A stretch of DNA of 64,000 bases from Agrococcus terreus (GCF_014645235.1 NZ_BMLM01000002.1:542696-606695); one strand, 5' to 3'; numbered from the stretch's first letter, positions 46,019 to 55,445 are shown. The notes: a model not told the origin generated them from the sequence alone. Numbers and translations: made by a program.

Positions 46019-46135
46019 CCCTCCGGATCGAGACTTCGTCCCTCCGAATCGGGACTTCGTCCCTCCGAATCGGGACTTCGTCCCTCCGAGTCGGGGGAGG
46101 GACTTCTGCCCTCCGAGTCGGGGGCAGGGCTTCGA
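46019..46135. repeat. 21-bp direct repeat array (VNTR)
   Basis: CCCTCCGAATCGGGACTTCGT is repeated at 46040-46060 and 46061-46081 exactly, with a two-mismatch copy at 46019-46039, then two diverged 24-27-bp copies (CCCTCCGAGTCGGGGGAGGG, CCCTCCGAGTCGGGGGCAGG) to about 46135. On the minus strand a frame through it reads PDSEGRS repeats ending by ATGA overlap with the CNNM start. It is not a CRISPR array: there are no unique spacers. The rest of the 264-bp gap holds a CACCCC/GGGGTG hairpin at 45981-45997. Confidence 0.9.
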
Positions 46136-46237
46136 TGGCTCACGGGTCTCTCTCGTGGGTCAGGGAACGCGGAGGCTCCAGGATATCGGGCGCGCCATGG
46201 CGCGGCTATGGGGCCGCCGAGCATGCGTCGGCGGGCC

Positions 46238-46603
46238 TCAGCGCTCCGCCGCCCTGACCAGCGGCAGCCAGGCGGAGACGTCGGCGCGCACGCCCGACGC
46301 GCGCACGGCGCCGCGCCCCACCGCCTCCGACCACGTCTCGCGGCCGGTCGCGAGCGCGAGCCAGGTGGCCGCATCCGTCTCGATCACGTTCGGCGGGGTG
46401 CCGCGGGTGTGGCCGGGCCCCTCGACCGCCTGCACGGCGCCGAACGGCGGCACGCGCACCTCGACGCTCTTGCCGGGCGCGCGATCCGCGAGGCACTGCA
46501 GCGCGTACCGCACCGCGAGCGCCGTCGTCGGCCGGTCGGCGCCGGGCCCGACCGCCGCGCGCACCGCGTCGGTGCCGTCGAGGTCGGGGATGCGCTTCGC
46601 CAC
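46238..46603 (-). CDS. SCP_3 family protein (bacterial sterol-carrier-like)
   Basis: 121 residues. The GxxxxEVRVPPFGAVQAVEGPGHTRGTPPNVIETDAATWLALATG stretch is the hallmark of the actinobacterial SCP_3 group, a compact alpha/beta domain related to sterol carrier protein 2. The function is unknown; lipid or hydrophobic ligand binding is presumed. GTG start 6 nt after TAGCCT (leaderless). In many relatives it neighbours purine genes, as here next to purD. Confidence 0.85.
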   Translation of the reverse strand: MAKRIPDLDGTDAVRAAVGPGADRPTTALAVRYALQCLADRAPGKSVEVRVPPFGAVQAVEGPGHTRGTPPNVIETDAATWLALATGRETWSEAVGRGAVRASGVRADVSAWLPLVRAAER

Positions 46604-46609
46604 CCGACC

Positions 46610-46615
46610 AGGCTA
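46610..46615 (-). promoter_or_regulatory. -10 box of the SCP_3 gene
   Basis: Minus strand TAGCCT ends 6 nt before the GTG at 46603. Confidence 0.5.
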
Positions 46616-46696
46616 GGCCGCGCCGCCCACCCCGGCGTCCGGCGTCGTCGCAGAGGATGCATGGATCGCGCCGGTCGGCGGGATGCGCTCGCGCCG

Positions 46697-46702
46697 TAGG
46701 AT
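46697..46702 (+). promoter_or_regulatory. -10 box of purD-purC
   Basis: TAGGAT ends 6 nt before the GTG at 46709, with no ribosome site; a GTG at 46706 is also in frame. The 6-nt spacing found throughout this window favours 46709. Confidence 0.55.
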
Positions 46703-46708
46703 GTCGTG

Positions 46709-47968
46709 GTGCGGATCCTGGTACTCGGCAGCGGCGCGCGCGAGCACGCCATCATCGCGGCGCTCCTGACGGAGGGCGGCCACGAGATCACGGCCGCGCC
46801 CGGCAACGCGGGCATCGCCCGCGACGTCGAGACGGTGCGGATCGACATCAAGGACCCGCAGCTCGTCACCGAGCTCGCCGTCGACGGCGGCTTCGACCTC
46901 GTCGTCATCGGCCCCGAGGCGCCGCTCGTCGCCGGCGTCGCCGATGCGCTCCGCAAGGCCGGCGTGCCCGCCTTCGGCCCGTCGAAGGCCGCGGCCCGCA
47001 TCGAGGGCTCGAAGTCGTTCGCGAAGGACGTCATGGCCCGCGCGGGCGTGCCCACCGGATCCGACCGCTCGGTCACGTCGATCGAGGCCGTGCGCGAGGC
47101 GCTCGACGCCTCCCCCGCCCCCTGGGTGCTCAAGGCCGACGGCCTCGCCGCCGGCAAGGGCGTCATCGTCACCGACGACCGCGCCGCCGCCGAGGCGCAC
47201 GCCGAGGCGTTCCTGCCCGACGGCCCGATCCTCGTCGAGGAGTTCCTCGCCGGCCCCGAGGTGAGCCTGTTCGTCATCACCGACGGCGAGCACGCGATGC
47301 CGCTCGCGCCTGCGCAGGACTTCAAGCGGCTCGGCGACGACGACGCCGGCCCCAACACCGGCGGCATGGGCGCCTACTCGCCGCTCCCCTGGCTCGCCGA
47401 GCGCTTCGGCTCGGAGCAGGCGTTCGTCGACGAGGTCGTCGAGACCGTCGCGCTGCCCACCATCCGCGCGATGGCCGAGGCGGGCACGCCCTTCCAGGGC
47501 CTCCTGTACTGCGGCCTCATCGTCACCGACCAGGGCGTGAAGGTCATCGAGTTCAACGCGCGCTTCGGCGACCCGGAGACGCAGGTCGTGCTGCCGCGCG
47601 TGGCCTCCGGCCTCGGCGCCGCGCTGCTCGCGGCCGCCGACGGCACGCTCGCCGACGCCGCGCCGCTCGAGTGGCACGACTCGGCCGCCGTCACGGTCGT
47701 GCTCGCGAGCGAGGGCTACCCGGGCGACCCCGTCACGGGCCGCGTGATCGAGGGCGTCGACGAGGCGCAGCAGGTCGAGGGCGTGCGCGTGCTGCACGCC
47801 GCGACCGGCGAGGGCGAGCACGGCCTCACCGCCACGGGCGGCCGCGTGCTCAACGTCGTCGGCACCGGCGCGACGCTCGCCGAGGCGCGCGAGCGCGCCT
47901 ACCGGGGCCTCGGCCGCATCCGCCTCGAGGGCGGCCAGGCGCGCACCGACATCGCGGCCAAGGCATGA
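46709..47968 (+). CDS. purD: Phosphoribosylamine-glycine ligase (GAR synthetase)
   Basis: 419 residues, an ATP-grasp ligase joining phosphoribosylamine and glycine. The N-terminal VRILVLGSGAREHAI, GPEAPLVAGVADALRKAG, KADGLAAGKGVIV (ATP-grasp) and NTGGMGAYSP are all family blocks; the C-terminal domain ends with GRVLNVVGTGATLAEAR. Leaderless GTG start. Its stop overlaps the purC start as ATGA. Glycine for this step could come from the nearby tdh-kbl pair. Confidence 0.96.
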   Translation: MRILVLGSGAREHAIIAALLTEGGHEITAAPGNAGIARDVETVRIDIKDPQLVTELAVDGGFDLVVIGPEAPLVAGVADALRKAGVPAFGPSKAAARIEGSKSFAKDVMARAGVPTGSDRSVTSIEAVREALDASPAPWVLKADGLAAGKGVIVTDDRAAAEAHAEAFLPDGPILVEEFLAGPEVSLFVITDGEHAMPLAPAQDFKRLGDDDAGPNTGGMGAYSPLPWLAERFGSEQAFVDEVVETVALPTIRAMAEAGTPFQGLLYCGLIVTDQGVKVIEFNARFGDPETQVVLPRVASGLGAALLAAADGTLADAAPLEWHDSAAVTVVLASEGYPGDPVTGRVIEGVDEAQQVEGVRVLHAATGEGEHGLTATGGRVLNVVGTGATLAEARERAYRGLGRIRLEGGQARTDIAAKA

Positions 47969-48837
47969 CCGCGGCCGGCGCCGCGTCGCTGCCCGGCTGG
48001 GACCTCGCCTACAGCGGCAAGGTCCGCGACCTCCACGTGCCCGAGGGCACGACGCTCGGGACCGCGCCCGAGATGCTCATGGTCGCCTCCGACCGCGTCT
48101 CGGCCTTCGACCAGGTGCTCGACCCCGCCATCCCCGGCAAGGGCGAGCTGCTCACGACGCTCACCCGCTGGTGGATCCGCCGCCTCGGCCTGCCCGACCA
48201 GCTCGCGCCCGACGCCGACGCCCGCACCCCCGAGGCCGTGCGCGGCCGGGCGATGCTCGTGCGCACGCTCGACATGCTCCCCGTCGAGTGCGTCGTGCGC
48301 GGCCGGGTGACCGGATCCGGCCTCAAGGAGTACCGCGAGGTCGGCTCGATCTCGGGCGTCGTGCTGCCGGAGGGGCTGCAGGACGGCGACGCGCTGCCCG
48401 AGCCGATCTACACGCCCGCCTGGAAGGCGCCGCAGGGGCAGCACGACGAGAACGTGTCGTTCGAGCGCACCGTGGACCTCGTGGGCGCGGAGCATGCGGA
48501 GGGCATCCGCGCGCTGAGCCTGTCGGTGTTCGCGCAGGCCGCCGCGATCGCCGCGGAGGCGGGCCTGGTGCTGGCCGACACGAAGTTCGAGTTCGGCGTG
48601 GATCGCGCGACGGGCGAGCTCGTGCTCGCCGACGAGGTGCTCACCTCCGACTCCTCGCGGTACTGGGATGCGGCGGCGCTCGCCGAGGGCCGCGTCGAGT
48701 CGTTCGACAAGCAGATCGTGCGCGACTGGCTCGCCGCCCACTGGGACGGGCAGGGCGAGCCGCCCGTGCTCCCCGACGACGTCGTGGCGCGCACCTCGGC
48801 CCGCTACCGCGAGCTCATCGAGCGCCTCACCGCCTAG
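47965..48837 (+). CDS. purC: SAICAR synthetase
   Basis: 290 residues; joins CAIR and aspartate with ATP. YSGKVRDLHVP is the start of the ATP site, SAFDQVLDPAIPGKGELLT and VECVVRGRVTGSGLKEY follow, and ADTKFEFGVD plus DEVLTSDSSRYWD close the active site. This is the long actinobacterial/yeast-like form with a C-terminal helical extension. Translationally coupled to purD. A composite family 1 palindrome follows. Confidence 0.96.
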   Translation: MTAAGAASLPGWDLAYSGKVRDLHVPEGTTLGTAPEMLMVASDRVSAFDQVLDPAIPGKGELLTTLTRWWIRRLGLPDQLAPDADARTPEAVRGRAMLVRTLDMLPVECVVRGRVTGSGLKEYREVGSISGVVLPEGLQDGDALPEPIYTPAWKAPQGQHDENVSFERTVDLVGAEHAEGIRALSLSVFAQAAAIAAEAGLVLADTKFEFGVDRATGELVLADEVLTSDSSRYWDAAALAEGRVESFDKQIVRDWLAAHWDGQGEPPVLPDDVVARTSARYRELIERLTA

Positions 48838-48900
48838 CGGCGCGGCCCGCTCGCGCCGCCGCCACCCCCTCCGGTCGAGGAGCGCGCCGCCGCTCCCCCA

Positions 48901-49023
48901 CCGCTGGTCGAGGAGCGCGCCGCCGGAGGCGGCACGCGTCTGAAGACCACCGATGCGCGACAGAGTCTCGGTGGGGCCTCGAGACGGCAGCGGCCTGCGG
49001 CCGCGGCCTCCTCGACCAGCGGG
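48901..49023. repeat. Dispersed palindrome, family 1, copy D with flanking fragments
   Basis: The main copy runs from CCGCTGGTCGAGGAGCGCG to GCGGCCTCCTCGACCAGCGGG. Fragments CCGGTCGAGGAGCGCGCCGCC (48871 on) and GCGCGGCCTCCTCGACCAACCGGG (to 49048) flank it, giving nested half-copies on both sides. It lies between the convergent purC and zinc peptidase genes. Confidence 0.85.
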
Positions 49024-49053
49024 TGGCGCGGCCTCCTCGACCAACCGGGAGGC

Positions 49054-49956
49054 TCAGACCTCCGGAGCGCTCCAGGTGTCGCAGGCGCCGACGCCGCCCT
49101 CCATGCCGTTCTCGAGCCAGCGCATCCGCTGCTCGCTCGAGCCGTGCGTCCAGCCCTCGGGGTTCGAGCCGCCGCCGCTCATCTCCTGCAGCCGGTCGTC
49201 GCCGATCGTCTGGGCCGCATCCATCGCCTGCGAGATCTCCTCGCGCGTCGGCTCGATGAGCACGGGCGCGCCGCCGTCGTCGTCGCGCACCTGCGAGGCG
49301 CCCGCGATCCAGGCGCCGGCGTAGCAGTCGGCCTGCAGCTCGCTGCGCACCGCGCTCGACTGCGGCCCGGTGTCGCCCTGCTGCACGTTCTGCAGCTGGC
49401 CCGTGAGGTTCTGCACGTGGTGGCCCCACTCGTGCGCGAGCACGTAGAGCTCGGCGAGGTTGCCGCCCTCGGCGCCGAACCGGTCGCGCATGTCGGCGAA
49501 GAAGGTCTCATCGAGGTAGATGCGCTGGTCGGGCGGGCAGTAGAACGGGCCGACCGCGCTCGTCGCGCCGCCGCATCCGGTCTGCACCTGGCGGTCGAAC
49601 AGCTGCACCGTCGGGTCCTGGTACTCGACGCCGGCCGCGGAGGCCGTCTCGGTCCAGAAGCGCGACATGGAGTCGGCCCCGCCCTCCATGCGGCAGGTCA
49701 CGTTGGCGGGGTCGTTGGCCTGCTCGCCGGTGCAGCCCGTGACCTCCTCGCCCTGCTGCTGCTGCTGCGACTGCGGCGAGATGGGGTCGCCGGGCGCCAG
49801 GCCCGTGAGGTCGACGCCGAAGATCATCGAGGCGATCACGAGCAGGAGGGTGACGATGCCGCCGCCGCCCACCGCGATCGCGCCGCCGCGACCGCCTCCG
49901 CCGCCGCCCGTGCTCACCGCCGAGGTGTCGAACCCCGCGTCGCCCCTGAACGTCAT
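49054..49956 (-). CDS. Neutral zinc metallopeptidase, YpfJ/PF04228 type
   Basis: 300 residues. A Gly-rich N-terminus (about residues 1-30) precedes one membrane helix (IVTLLLVIASMIFGVDLTG). The extracytoplasmic peptidase domain carries LAHEWGHHVQN (HExxH zinc motif, about residue 175-185) and ELQADCYAGAWIA with the third ligand Glu. Four cysteines may form disulfides outside the cell. The ATG at 49956 is chosen because TACAGT lies 6 nt upstream. Substrates are unknown. It is convergent with purC. Confidence 0.9.
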   Translation of the reverse strand: MTFRGDAGFDTSAVSTGGGGGGRGGAIAVGGGGIVTLLLVIASMIFGVDLTGLAPGDPISPQSQQQQQGEEVTGCTGEQANDPANVTCRMEGGADSMSRFWTETASAAGVEYQDPTVQLFDRQVQTGCGGATSAVGPFYCPPDQRIYLDETFFADMRDRFGAEGGNLAELYVLAHEWGHHVQNLTGQLQNVQQGDTGPQSSAVRSELQADCYAGAWIAGASQVRDDDGGAPVLIEPTREEISQAMDAAQTIGDDRLQEMSGGGSNPEGWTHGSSEQRMRWLENGMEGGVGACDTWSAPEV

Positions 49957-49962
49957 GGGCAC

Positions 49963-49968
49963 ACTGTA
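49963..49968 (-). promoter_or_regulatory. -10 box of the zinc peptidase gene
   Basis: Minus strand TACAGT ends 6 nt before the ATG at 49956. Confidence 0.5.
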
Positions 49969-50036
49969 GACCTGCGGATCCGGGCCTCGGCCGGGAGTCC
50001 GCCGAGCACGCGCGCCCGCGGGTCCGCGCGCGAACG

Positions 50037-50042
50037 TAGACT
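50037..50042 (+). promoter_or_regulatory. Probable -10 box of purS-purQ
   Basis: TAGACT lies 36 nt before the ATG at 50079; AGGGAG is the ribosome site at 6 nt. Confidence 0.4.
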
Positions 50043-50078
50043 GGACGCATCCCCTCCACCGACCCCAGGGAGCGACCC

Positions 50079-50357
50079 ATGGCCCTCATCGTCGTCGACG
50101 TCATGCCGAAGGCGGAGATCCTCGATCCGCAGGGCAAGGCGGTCACCCGCGCGCTCGCGCGCCTCGGCCACGAGGCCGTCGGCGAGGTGCGGGTCGGCAA
50201 GCGCTTCGAGCTCCGCGTCGAGGGCGAGGCCACCGAGGCGCTGCTCGCCCAGGTGCGCGAGGTCGCCGGCGAGGTGCTCGCGAACACGGTGATCGAGGAC
50301 GTCGTGGGCGTCCACGTCGTCGACGACGCGGCCGCGCCGCAGCAGGTCTCCCGATGA
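50079..50357 (+). CDS. purS: FGAM synthase subunit PurS
   Basis: 92 residues. The small PurS fold reads [26 protein letters not shown] and FELRVEG, matching the family. It bridges PurL and PurQ and helps pass ammonia. It runs slightly longer than Bacillus PurS because of a short C-terminal tail. ATGA overlap with purQ. Confidence 0.95.
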   Translation: MALIVVDVMPKAEILDPQGKAVTRALARLGHEAVGEVRVGKRFELRVEGEATEALLAQVREVAGEVLANTVIEDVVGVHVVDDAAAPQQVSR

Positions 50358-51043
50358 GGGTCGGCGTCGTCACCTTCCCCGGCACGCTCGACGACCGCGA
50401 CGCGCAGCGCGCCGTCCGCCTCGCGGGCCACGAGGCCGTCGCGCTCTGGCACGGCGAGCACGACCTGCAGGGCGTCGAGGCGATCGTGCTGCCCGGCGGC
50501 TTCTCGTACGGCGACTACCTGCGCTGCGGCGCCATCGCGGCGCTCTCGCCGATCATGACCGAGGTCGTCGACGCCGCCCGCCGCGGCATGCCCGTGCTCG
50601 GCATCTGCAACGGCTTCCAGATGCTCGCCGAGGCGCGCCTGCTGCCCGGCGGCCTCGTGCGCAACGCATCCGGCCTGTTCGTGCGCAAGGACCAGGTGCT
50701 GCGGGTCGAGCGCGCCGACACCGCCTGGACGAACCGCTTCGACTCGGGCCAGGAGATCGTCATCCCGATGAAGAACGGCGAGGGCCGCTTCGTCGCGACC
50801 CCCGAGGAGCTCGCGCGCATCGAGGGCGAGGGCCTCGTGGCCTTCCGCTACGTGGGCGAGAACCCCAACGGCTCGCTCGACGACATCGCCGGCCTCACGA
50901 ACGAGGCGGGCAACGTCGTGGGCCTCATGCCGCACCCGGAGCACGCGGTCGAGCTCGGCTTCGGCCCGACCACGACGCGCATGAAGGCGGGCCTCGACGG
51001 CCTCGAGATCTTCAAGAGCGCCCTGGAGCGCGTCGCGGCGTAG
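50354..51043 (+). CDS. purQ: FGAM synthase, glutaminase subunit PurQ
   Basis: 229 residues, class I glutamine amidotransferase. [17 protein letters not shown] marks the oxyanion region, GICNGFQML holds the nucleophile Cys, and MPHPEHAVE the His-Glu pair. It delivers ammonia to PurL, which lies 700 bp downstream past a palindrome and a DUF3817 gene. Confidence 0.97.
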   Translation: MRVGVVTFPGTLDDRDAQRAVRLAGHEAVALWHGEHDLQGVEAIVLPGGFSYGDYLRCGAIAALSPIMTEVVDAARRGMPVLGICNGFQMLAEARLLPGGLVRNASGLFVRKDQVLRVERADTAWTNRFDSGQEIVIPMKNGEGRFVATPEELARIEGEGLVAFRYVGENPNGSLDDIAGLTNEAGNVVGLMPHPEHAVELGFGPTTTRMKAGLDGLEIFKSALERVAA

Positions 51044-51052
51044 ACCGCCAGC

Positions 51053-51160
51053 CCCGCTGGTCGAGGAGGCCGCGCCGCAGGCGCTGCCGTCTCGAGACCC
51101 CCTGCTGCACGGGTCTCGTGACGCGTGCGGCTTCGCCGCGCGCACCTCGACCGACGGGGG
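51053..51160. repeat. Dispersed palindrome, family 1, copy E
   Basis: CCCGCTGGTCGAGGAGGC ... GTCTCGAGAC ... GGGTCTCGTGACGCG ... CACCTCGACCGACGGGG. The right half matches the half copy inside the epoxide hydrolase gene. It lies between purQ and the DUF3817 gene. Confidence 0.85.
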
Positions 51161-51167
51161 CGTTGTG

Positions 51168-51173
51168 TAGGCT
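51168..51173 (+). promoter_or_regulatory. -10 box of the DUF3817 gene
   Basis: TAGGCT ends 6 nt before the ATG at 51180. It begins within 8 nt of the palindrome end, so the repeat forms the upstream promoter region. Confidence 0.55.
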
Positions 51174-51179
51174 GTCTGC

Positions 51180-51671
51180 ATGAGCGCGGCGACCCCGACG
51201 ACCACCGGCCTCTCCCCGAAGCGGCTCTACCGCATCCTCGCGATCGGCGAGGCGATCACCTGGACGCTCCTCATCGTCGCGATGGTGCTGCGCTACGGGT
51301 TCGGCCAGGACTGGGCGGTGCCGATCGCCGGGCCGATCCACGGCTTCGTGTTCCTCGCCTACGGCGCGATGCAGCTCGTCGTCGGCCGCAACCAGCGCTG
51401 GCGCACCGGCACGACGCTCCTCGGCATCGTCACCGCCGTCATCCCCTACGCGACGATCCCGTGGGAGCGCCGCATCGAGCGCCGCGGCCTGCTCGACGGC
51501 GACTGGCGCACGGAGGCGGGCGACGACCCGCGCGACGCGGGCGCGATCGACCGCCTCTTCCGCTGGGCGATCCGCCACCCGATCCTCACCGCCCTCGTCG
51601 TGCTCGCGGTCGTCGCGATCGTGTTCGCGGTGCTGCTGCAGGCCGGCCCGCCGACCGAGTGGTTCGCCTGA
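51180..51671 (+). CDS. DUF3817 membrane protein
   Basis: 163 residues. LYRILAIGEAITWTLLIVAMVLRY and PIHGFVFLAYGAMQLVVG are the DUF3817 signature, with about three helices, then a charged loop (GLLDGDWRTEAGDD) and a last helix (ILTALVVLAVVAIVFAVLL). The function is unknown; it recurs among purine and GTPase genes of actinobacteria. Leaderless start. Confidence 0.88.
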   Translation: MSAATPTTTGLSPKRLYRILAIGEAITWTLLIVAMVLRYGFGQDWAVPIAGPIHGFVFLAYGAMQLVVGRNQRWRTGTTLLGIVTAVIPYATIPWERRIERRGLLDGDWRTEAGDDPRDAGAIDRLFRWAIRHPILTALVVLAVVAIVFAVLLQAGPPTEWFA

Positions 51672-51703
51672 TGCGCACGCCGCTGGGGGATGCGCCGCGG
51701 CGG

Positions 51704-51709
51704 TAGGCT
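51704..51709 (+). promoter_or_regulatory. Probable -10 box of purL
   Basis: TAGGCT lies 33 nt before the GTG at 51743; GAGGAGAG is the ribosome site. Confidence 0.45.
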
Positions 51710-51742
51710 GGAGGCACCGCCGCCGCAAGCTCGAGGAGAGCC

Positions 51743-54034
51743 GTGACCGCATCCCGCACGCCCCGTGACACCGTCGAGGTCGCCGCATCCACGCCGGAGC
51801 GCGAGCAGCCGTACGCCGCACTGGGGCTGAAGCCCGACGAGTACGACCGCATCCGCGAGATCCTCGGCCGCCGACCCACGAGCGCCGAGCTCGCCATGTA
51901 CTCGGTCATGTGGAGCGAGCACTGCTCCTACAAGTCGTCGAAGCGGCACCTGCGGACGTTCGGGCAGAAGGTCACGCCCGAGATGCAGGAGCGCCTCATG
52001 GTCGGCATGGGCCAGAACGCCGGCGTCATCGACGCGGGCGAGGGCTGGGCCGTCACCTTCAAGGTGGAGTCGCACAACCACCCGTCGTTCGTCGAGCCGT
52101 TCCAGGGCGCCGCGACCGGCGTCGGCGGCATCGTCCGCGACATCATCTCGATGGGCGCGCGCCCCGTGGCCGTCATGGACGCCCTGCGCTTCGGCGACAT
52201 CGACCACCCCGACACCGCGCGCGTCGTGCACGGCGTGACCTCGGGCATCTCGTTCTACGGCAACTGCCTCGGCCTGCCGAACATCGGCGGCGAGACGGTC
52301 TTCGACGCCGTCTACCAGGGCAACCCGCTCGTCAACGCGCTCGCCGTGGGCGTGCTGCGCCACGAGGACCTCCACCTCGCCAACGCCACGGGCGTCGGCA
52401 ACAAGGTGGTGCTGTTCGGCGCCCGCACCGGCGGCGACGGCATCGGCGGCGCCTCGATCCTCGCCTCCGAGTCGTTCGACGACGAGGGCCCCGCGAAGCG
52501 CCCGGCCGTGCAGGTCGGCGACCCCTTCGCCGAGAAGGTGCTCATCGAGTGCTGCCTCGAGCTGTACGCGGCGGGCGTCGTCGAGGGCATCCAGGACCTC
52601 GGCGCGGCCGGCATCTCGTGCGCCACCTCGGAGCTCGCCGCCAACGGCGACTCGGGCATGCGGGTCGAGCTCGACCACGTGCTGCTGCGCGACCCTACGC
52701 TCACGGCCGAGGAGATCCTCATGTCGGAGTCGCAGGAGCGCATGATGGCCGTCGTCGCGCCCGAGCAGCTCGACGCCTTCCTCGCGATCACCGGCAAGTG
52801 GGACGTCGAGACGAGCGTGCTCGGCGAGGTCACCGGCGACGGCCGCCTCGTCATCACCCACTCCGGCGAGGTCATCGTCGACGTCGACCCCAAGACCGTC
52901 GCGGTCGACTCCCCCGTGTACGACCGCCCGATGGAGCGCCCCGAGTGGCTCGACGCGCTCCAGGCCGACTCGGCCTCCGACCTCCCCCGCGCCGAGGGCG
53001 CGGAGCTCGGCGCGCAGCTGCTGCGCCTCGCCGGCTCCGCCAACCTCGCCGACGCCTCGTGGATCACCGAACAGTACGACGACTACGTGCTCGGCAACAC
53101 GGCGCTCTCGACCCCCGACGACGCCGGCATGGTGCGCATCGACGAGGAGTCGGGGCTCGGCTTCTCGGTCGCGATCGACGCCAACGGCCGCTACTGCCAG
53201 CTCGACCCGCGCGAGGGCGCGAAGCTCGCGCTCGCCGAGGCGTACCGCAACGTCGCCGTCACGGGCGCGACGCCCGTCGGCGTCTCGGACTGCCTCAACT
53301 TCGGCAACCCCGAGATCCCGGCCGTCATGTGGCAGTTCGCGGAGGCCGTCGACGGCCTCGCCGACGCGTGCGTCGAGCTCTCGATCCCGGTCACGGGCGG
53401 CAACGTGTCGTTCTACAACCAGACGGGCGAGACGCAGATCCACCCGACGCCCGTCGTCGGCGTGCTCGGCATCATCGACGACGTCGACCGCCGCATCCCC
53501 TCGGGCTGGCAGGACGACGGCCAGGCGCTGTTCCTGCTCGGCACGACGCGCGACGAGCTCGGCGGCTCGGCCTGGGCCGGCACGATCCACGACCACCTGG
53601 GCGGCCTGCCGCCGAAGGCCGACCTCGCGGCCGAGGCCGCGCTCGCCGGCCTCATGCAGGGCATCGCGCTCGAGGGCCTCGCCACCGCCGCGCACGACCT
53701 CTCGGAGGGCGGCCTCGGCATGGCGCTCGTCGAGGGCTCGCTGCGCTTCGGCATCGGCGCGCGCATCTGGATCGACTCGCTCGCCGAGCGCGACGGCATC
53801 GACGCGACCGCTGCGCTCTTCTCGGAGTCCGGCGCCCGCGCGCTCGTCGCGGTCGCCCGCGAGGACGAGGTGAAGTTCACCGGCATGTGCGAGGCGCGCG
53901 GCGTGCCCGTGCTGCGCATCGGCGTCACCGACGCGACCTCGGGCGCCGTCGAGATCCAGGACGTCGCCACGCTGCAGCTCGACGAGGTGCGCTCCGCGAA
54001 CCGAGCGCCCCTGCGCGAGCGCTTCGGCGCCTGA
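51743..54034 (+). CDS. purL: FGAM synthase, large subunit PurL (small type)
   Basis: 763 residues, the PurS/Q-dependent form. It lacks the glutaminase and N-terminal domains of the 1300-residue enterobacterial type. [40 protein letters not shown] and [13 protein letters not shown] are catalytic and ATP-site blocks; [13 protein letters not shown] and [16 protein letters not shown] mark the second AIRS half. It makes FGAM from FGAR, ATP and ammonia. GTG start with GAGGAG. Confidence 0.97.
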   Translation: MTASRTPRDTVEVAASTPEREQPYAALGLKPDEYDRIREILGRRPTSAELAMYSVMWSEHCSYKSSKRHLRTFGQKVTPEMQERLMVGMGQNAGVIDAGEGWAVTFKVESHNHPSFVEPFQGAATGVGGIVRDIISMGARPVAVMDALRFGDIDHPDTARVVHGVTSGISFYGNCLGLPNIGGETVFDAVYQGNPLVNALAVGVLRHEDLHLANATGVGNKVVLFGARTGGDGIGGASILASESFDDEGPAKRPAVQVGDPFAEKVLIECCLELYAAGVVEGIQDLGAAGISCATSELAANGDSGMRVELDHVLLRDPTLTAEEILMSESQERMMAVVAPEQLDAFLAITGKWDVETSVLGEVTGDGRLVITHSGEVIVDVDPKTVAVDSPVYDRPMERPEWLDALQADSASDLPRAEGAELGAQLLRLAGSANLADASWITEQYDDYVLGNTALSTPDDAGMVRIDEESGLGFSVAIDANGRYCQLDPREGAKLALAEAYRNVAVTGATPVGVSDCLNFGNPEIPAVMWQFAEAVDGLADACVELSIPVTGGNVSFYNQTGETQIHPTPVVGVLGIIDDVDRRIPSGWQDDGQALFLLGTTRDELGGSAWAGTIHDHLGGLPPKADLAAEAALAGLMQGIALEGLATAAHDLSEGGLGMALVEGSLRFGIGARIWIDSLAERDGIDATAALFSESGARALVAVAREDEVKFTGMCEARGVPVLRIGVTDATSGAVEIQDVATLQLDEVRSANRAPLRERFGA

Positions 54035-54051
54035 CGCCAGCCACCCATCCG

Positions 54052-54104
54052 ACCGGGCCGGTGCCCGGCCGAGGCCCCGAGCCTCGTGCCGGCACCGGCC
54101 CGGT
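54052..54104 (+). terminator. Terminator-like hairpin after purL
   Basis: ACCGGGCCGGTGCC and GGCACCGGCCCGGT form a perfect 14-bp stem; the loop itself contains GAGGC-CCCGA-GCCTC. It lies 17 nt past the purL stop. Confidence 0.8.
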
Positions 54105-54120
54105 GCGGTTGGATGGCCCC

Positions 54121-54588
54121 ATGAGCGACATGGAGCTGACCCTCTCGCGCGAGGTCGCCGCATCCCCCGAGCTCGTCTGGGCGATCGTGACCGACCTCGA
54201 CCGCGCGCCCGAGATCTGCTCGGGCATCGCGCGCGTCGAGCGGCTCGCCGGTCCCGTGTACGACGTCGGCACGCGCTGGCGCGAGACCCGCACCATGCTC
54301 GGCCGCGAGGCGACCGAGGAGATGGAGGTCGTGGGGCTCGAGCCTGGCCGCTCCGCGACGCTCGCGGCCGAGGCGCACGGCGTCGTCTACCGCTCGGTGC
54401 TGCGCGTCGAGCCGAGCGGCGCAGGCAGCCTGCTCTCGATGTCGTTCTCAGGCACCCTCGAGTCGCCGTCGTGGCTGCAGCGCGCGGCCGCGAGGCTGAC
54501 CTCGCGGATGGGCCTCGCCGCCACCCGCAGGGCCATGCAGCAGGACCTCGACGACATCGCCGCGCACGCGGAGCGGGTCGGCGGCTGA
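54121..54588 (+). CDS. SRPBCC (START/Bet v1-like) family protein
   Basis: 155 residues. LTLSREVAASPELVWAIVTDLDRAPEI is the first strand and helix of the SRPBCC fold, GTRWRETRTM and EPSGAGSLLSMSFSGTLES the later strands, ending in a long C-terminal helix. The cavity presumably binds a hydrophobic small molecule; no catalytic signature is visible. TTGGAT lies 6 nt before the ATG, so it is probably leaderless. Confidence 0.85.
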   Translation: MSDMELTLSREVAASPELVWAIVTDLDRAPEICSGIARVERLAGPVYDVGTRWRETRTMLGREATEEMEVVGLEPGRSATLAAEAHGVVYRSVLRVEPSGAGSLLSMSFSGTLESPSWLQRAAARLTSRMGLAATRRAMQQDLDDIAAHAERVGG

Positions 54589-54665
54589 CCTCCCGTCCAG
54601 GCGGCGCTCCTCGCGCGCACAGGCCCGGGTGCGACGGTGGCAGGATCACCGACGAGAGGGGAACC

Positions 54666-55445
54666 ATGGCACTGCAGGGCGCATCCATCATCATCACCGG
54701 CGGAGGCGCCGGCCTCGGCGCCGCGGCCGCGGTCGCGGTCGCGAAGCAGGGCGCGAGGCTCACGCTCGTCGACCTGAGCGAGGACGGCCTCCGCGCCGTC
54801 GAGCAGCAGGTGCACGAGGCCGCCCCCGATGCGGAGGTGCTGCTCGTCACCGCCGACGTCACGCAGGAGGCCGACGTCGAGCGCTACGTCACCGAGCACC
54901 TCTCGGCCTACGGCGCGATCGACGGCTTCTTCAACAACGCCGGCATCGAGGGGAAGCAGAACCTCACCGAGGACTTCACGAACGCGGAGTTCCAGAAGGT
55001 CCTCGCGGTCAACCTCACGGGCGTCTTCCTCGGCATGGAGAAGGTGCTGAGGGTCATGGCGGAGCAGGGCCGCGGGAGCGTCGTGAACACGGCCTCCGTC
55101 GGCGGCATCCGCGGCGTCGGCAACCAGTCGGGCTACGCGGCCGCAAAGCACGGCGTCGTGGGTCTCACCCGCAACTCCGCGATCGAGTACGGCACCAAGG
55201 GCGTCGTCATCAACGCGATCGCGCCGGGCGCCATCATGACGCCGATGGTCGAGGGCTCGCTCCGGCAGATCGGCGGCGACGACTGGGAGGCGGTCGGGCG
55301 GCAGTTCGTCGAGCCGAACCCGATGCAGCGGTTCGGGAAGCCGGAGGAGGTCGGTGCGCTCGTCGCCTTCCTGCTCTCGAACGAGGCGGGCTTCATCAAC
55401 GGCACCGTCATCCCGATCGACGGCGGCCAGCACATCAAGTACTGA
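54666..55445 (+). CDS. SDR family oxidoreductase (glucose/levodione-reductase-like)
   Basis: 259 residues, classical SDR. TGGGAGLGAAAAVAVAKQG is the cofactor loop, LVDLSEDGL ends beta-2 with Asp (NAD preference), NNAGIEG, Ser in VVNTASVGG, and YAAAKHG give the catalytic Ser-Tyr-Lys. NAIAPGAIMTPMVEG and GFINGTVIPIDGGQ are typical ends. The closest pattern I recall is levodione reductase-type dehydrogenases; the substrate is uncertain. GAGAGGGGAACC precedes the ATG. Confidence 0.9.
   Translation: MALQGASIIITGGGAGLGAAAAVAVAKQGARLTLVDLSEDGLRAVEQQVHEAAPDAEVLLVTADVTQEADVERYVTEHLSAYGAIDGFFNNAGIEGKQNLTEDFTNAEFQKVLAVNLTGVFLGMEKVLRVMAEQGRGSVVNTASVGGIRGVGNQSGYAAAKHGVVGLTRNSAIEYGTKGVVINAIAPGAIMTPMVEGSLRQIGGDDWEAVGRQFVEPNPMQRFGKPEEVGALVAFLLSNEAGFINGTVIPIDGGQHIKY

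Noticed and set aside
46019-46135. Possible CRISPR array
   Set aside because: Repeats are directly adjacent without unique spacers and diverge along the array; no cas genes nearby.
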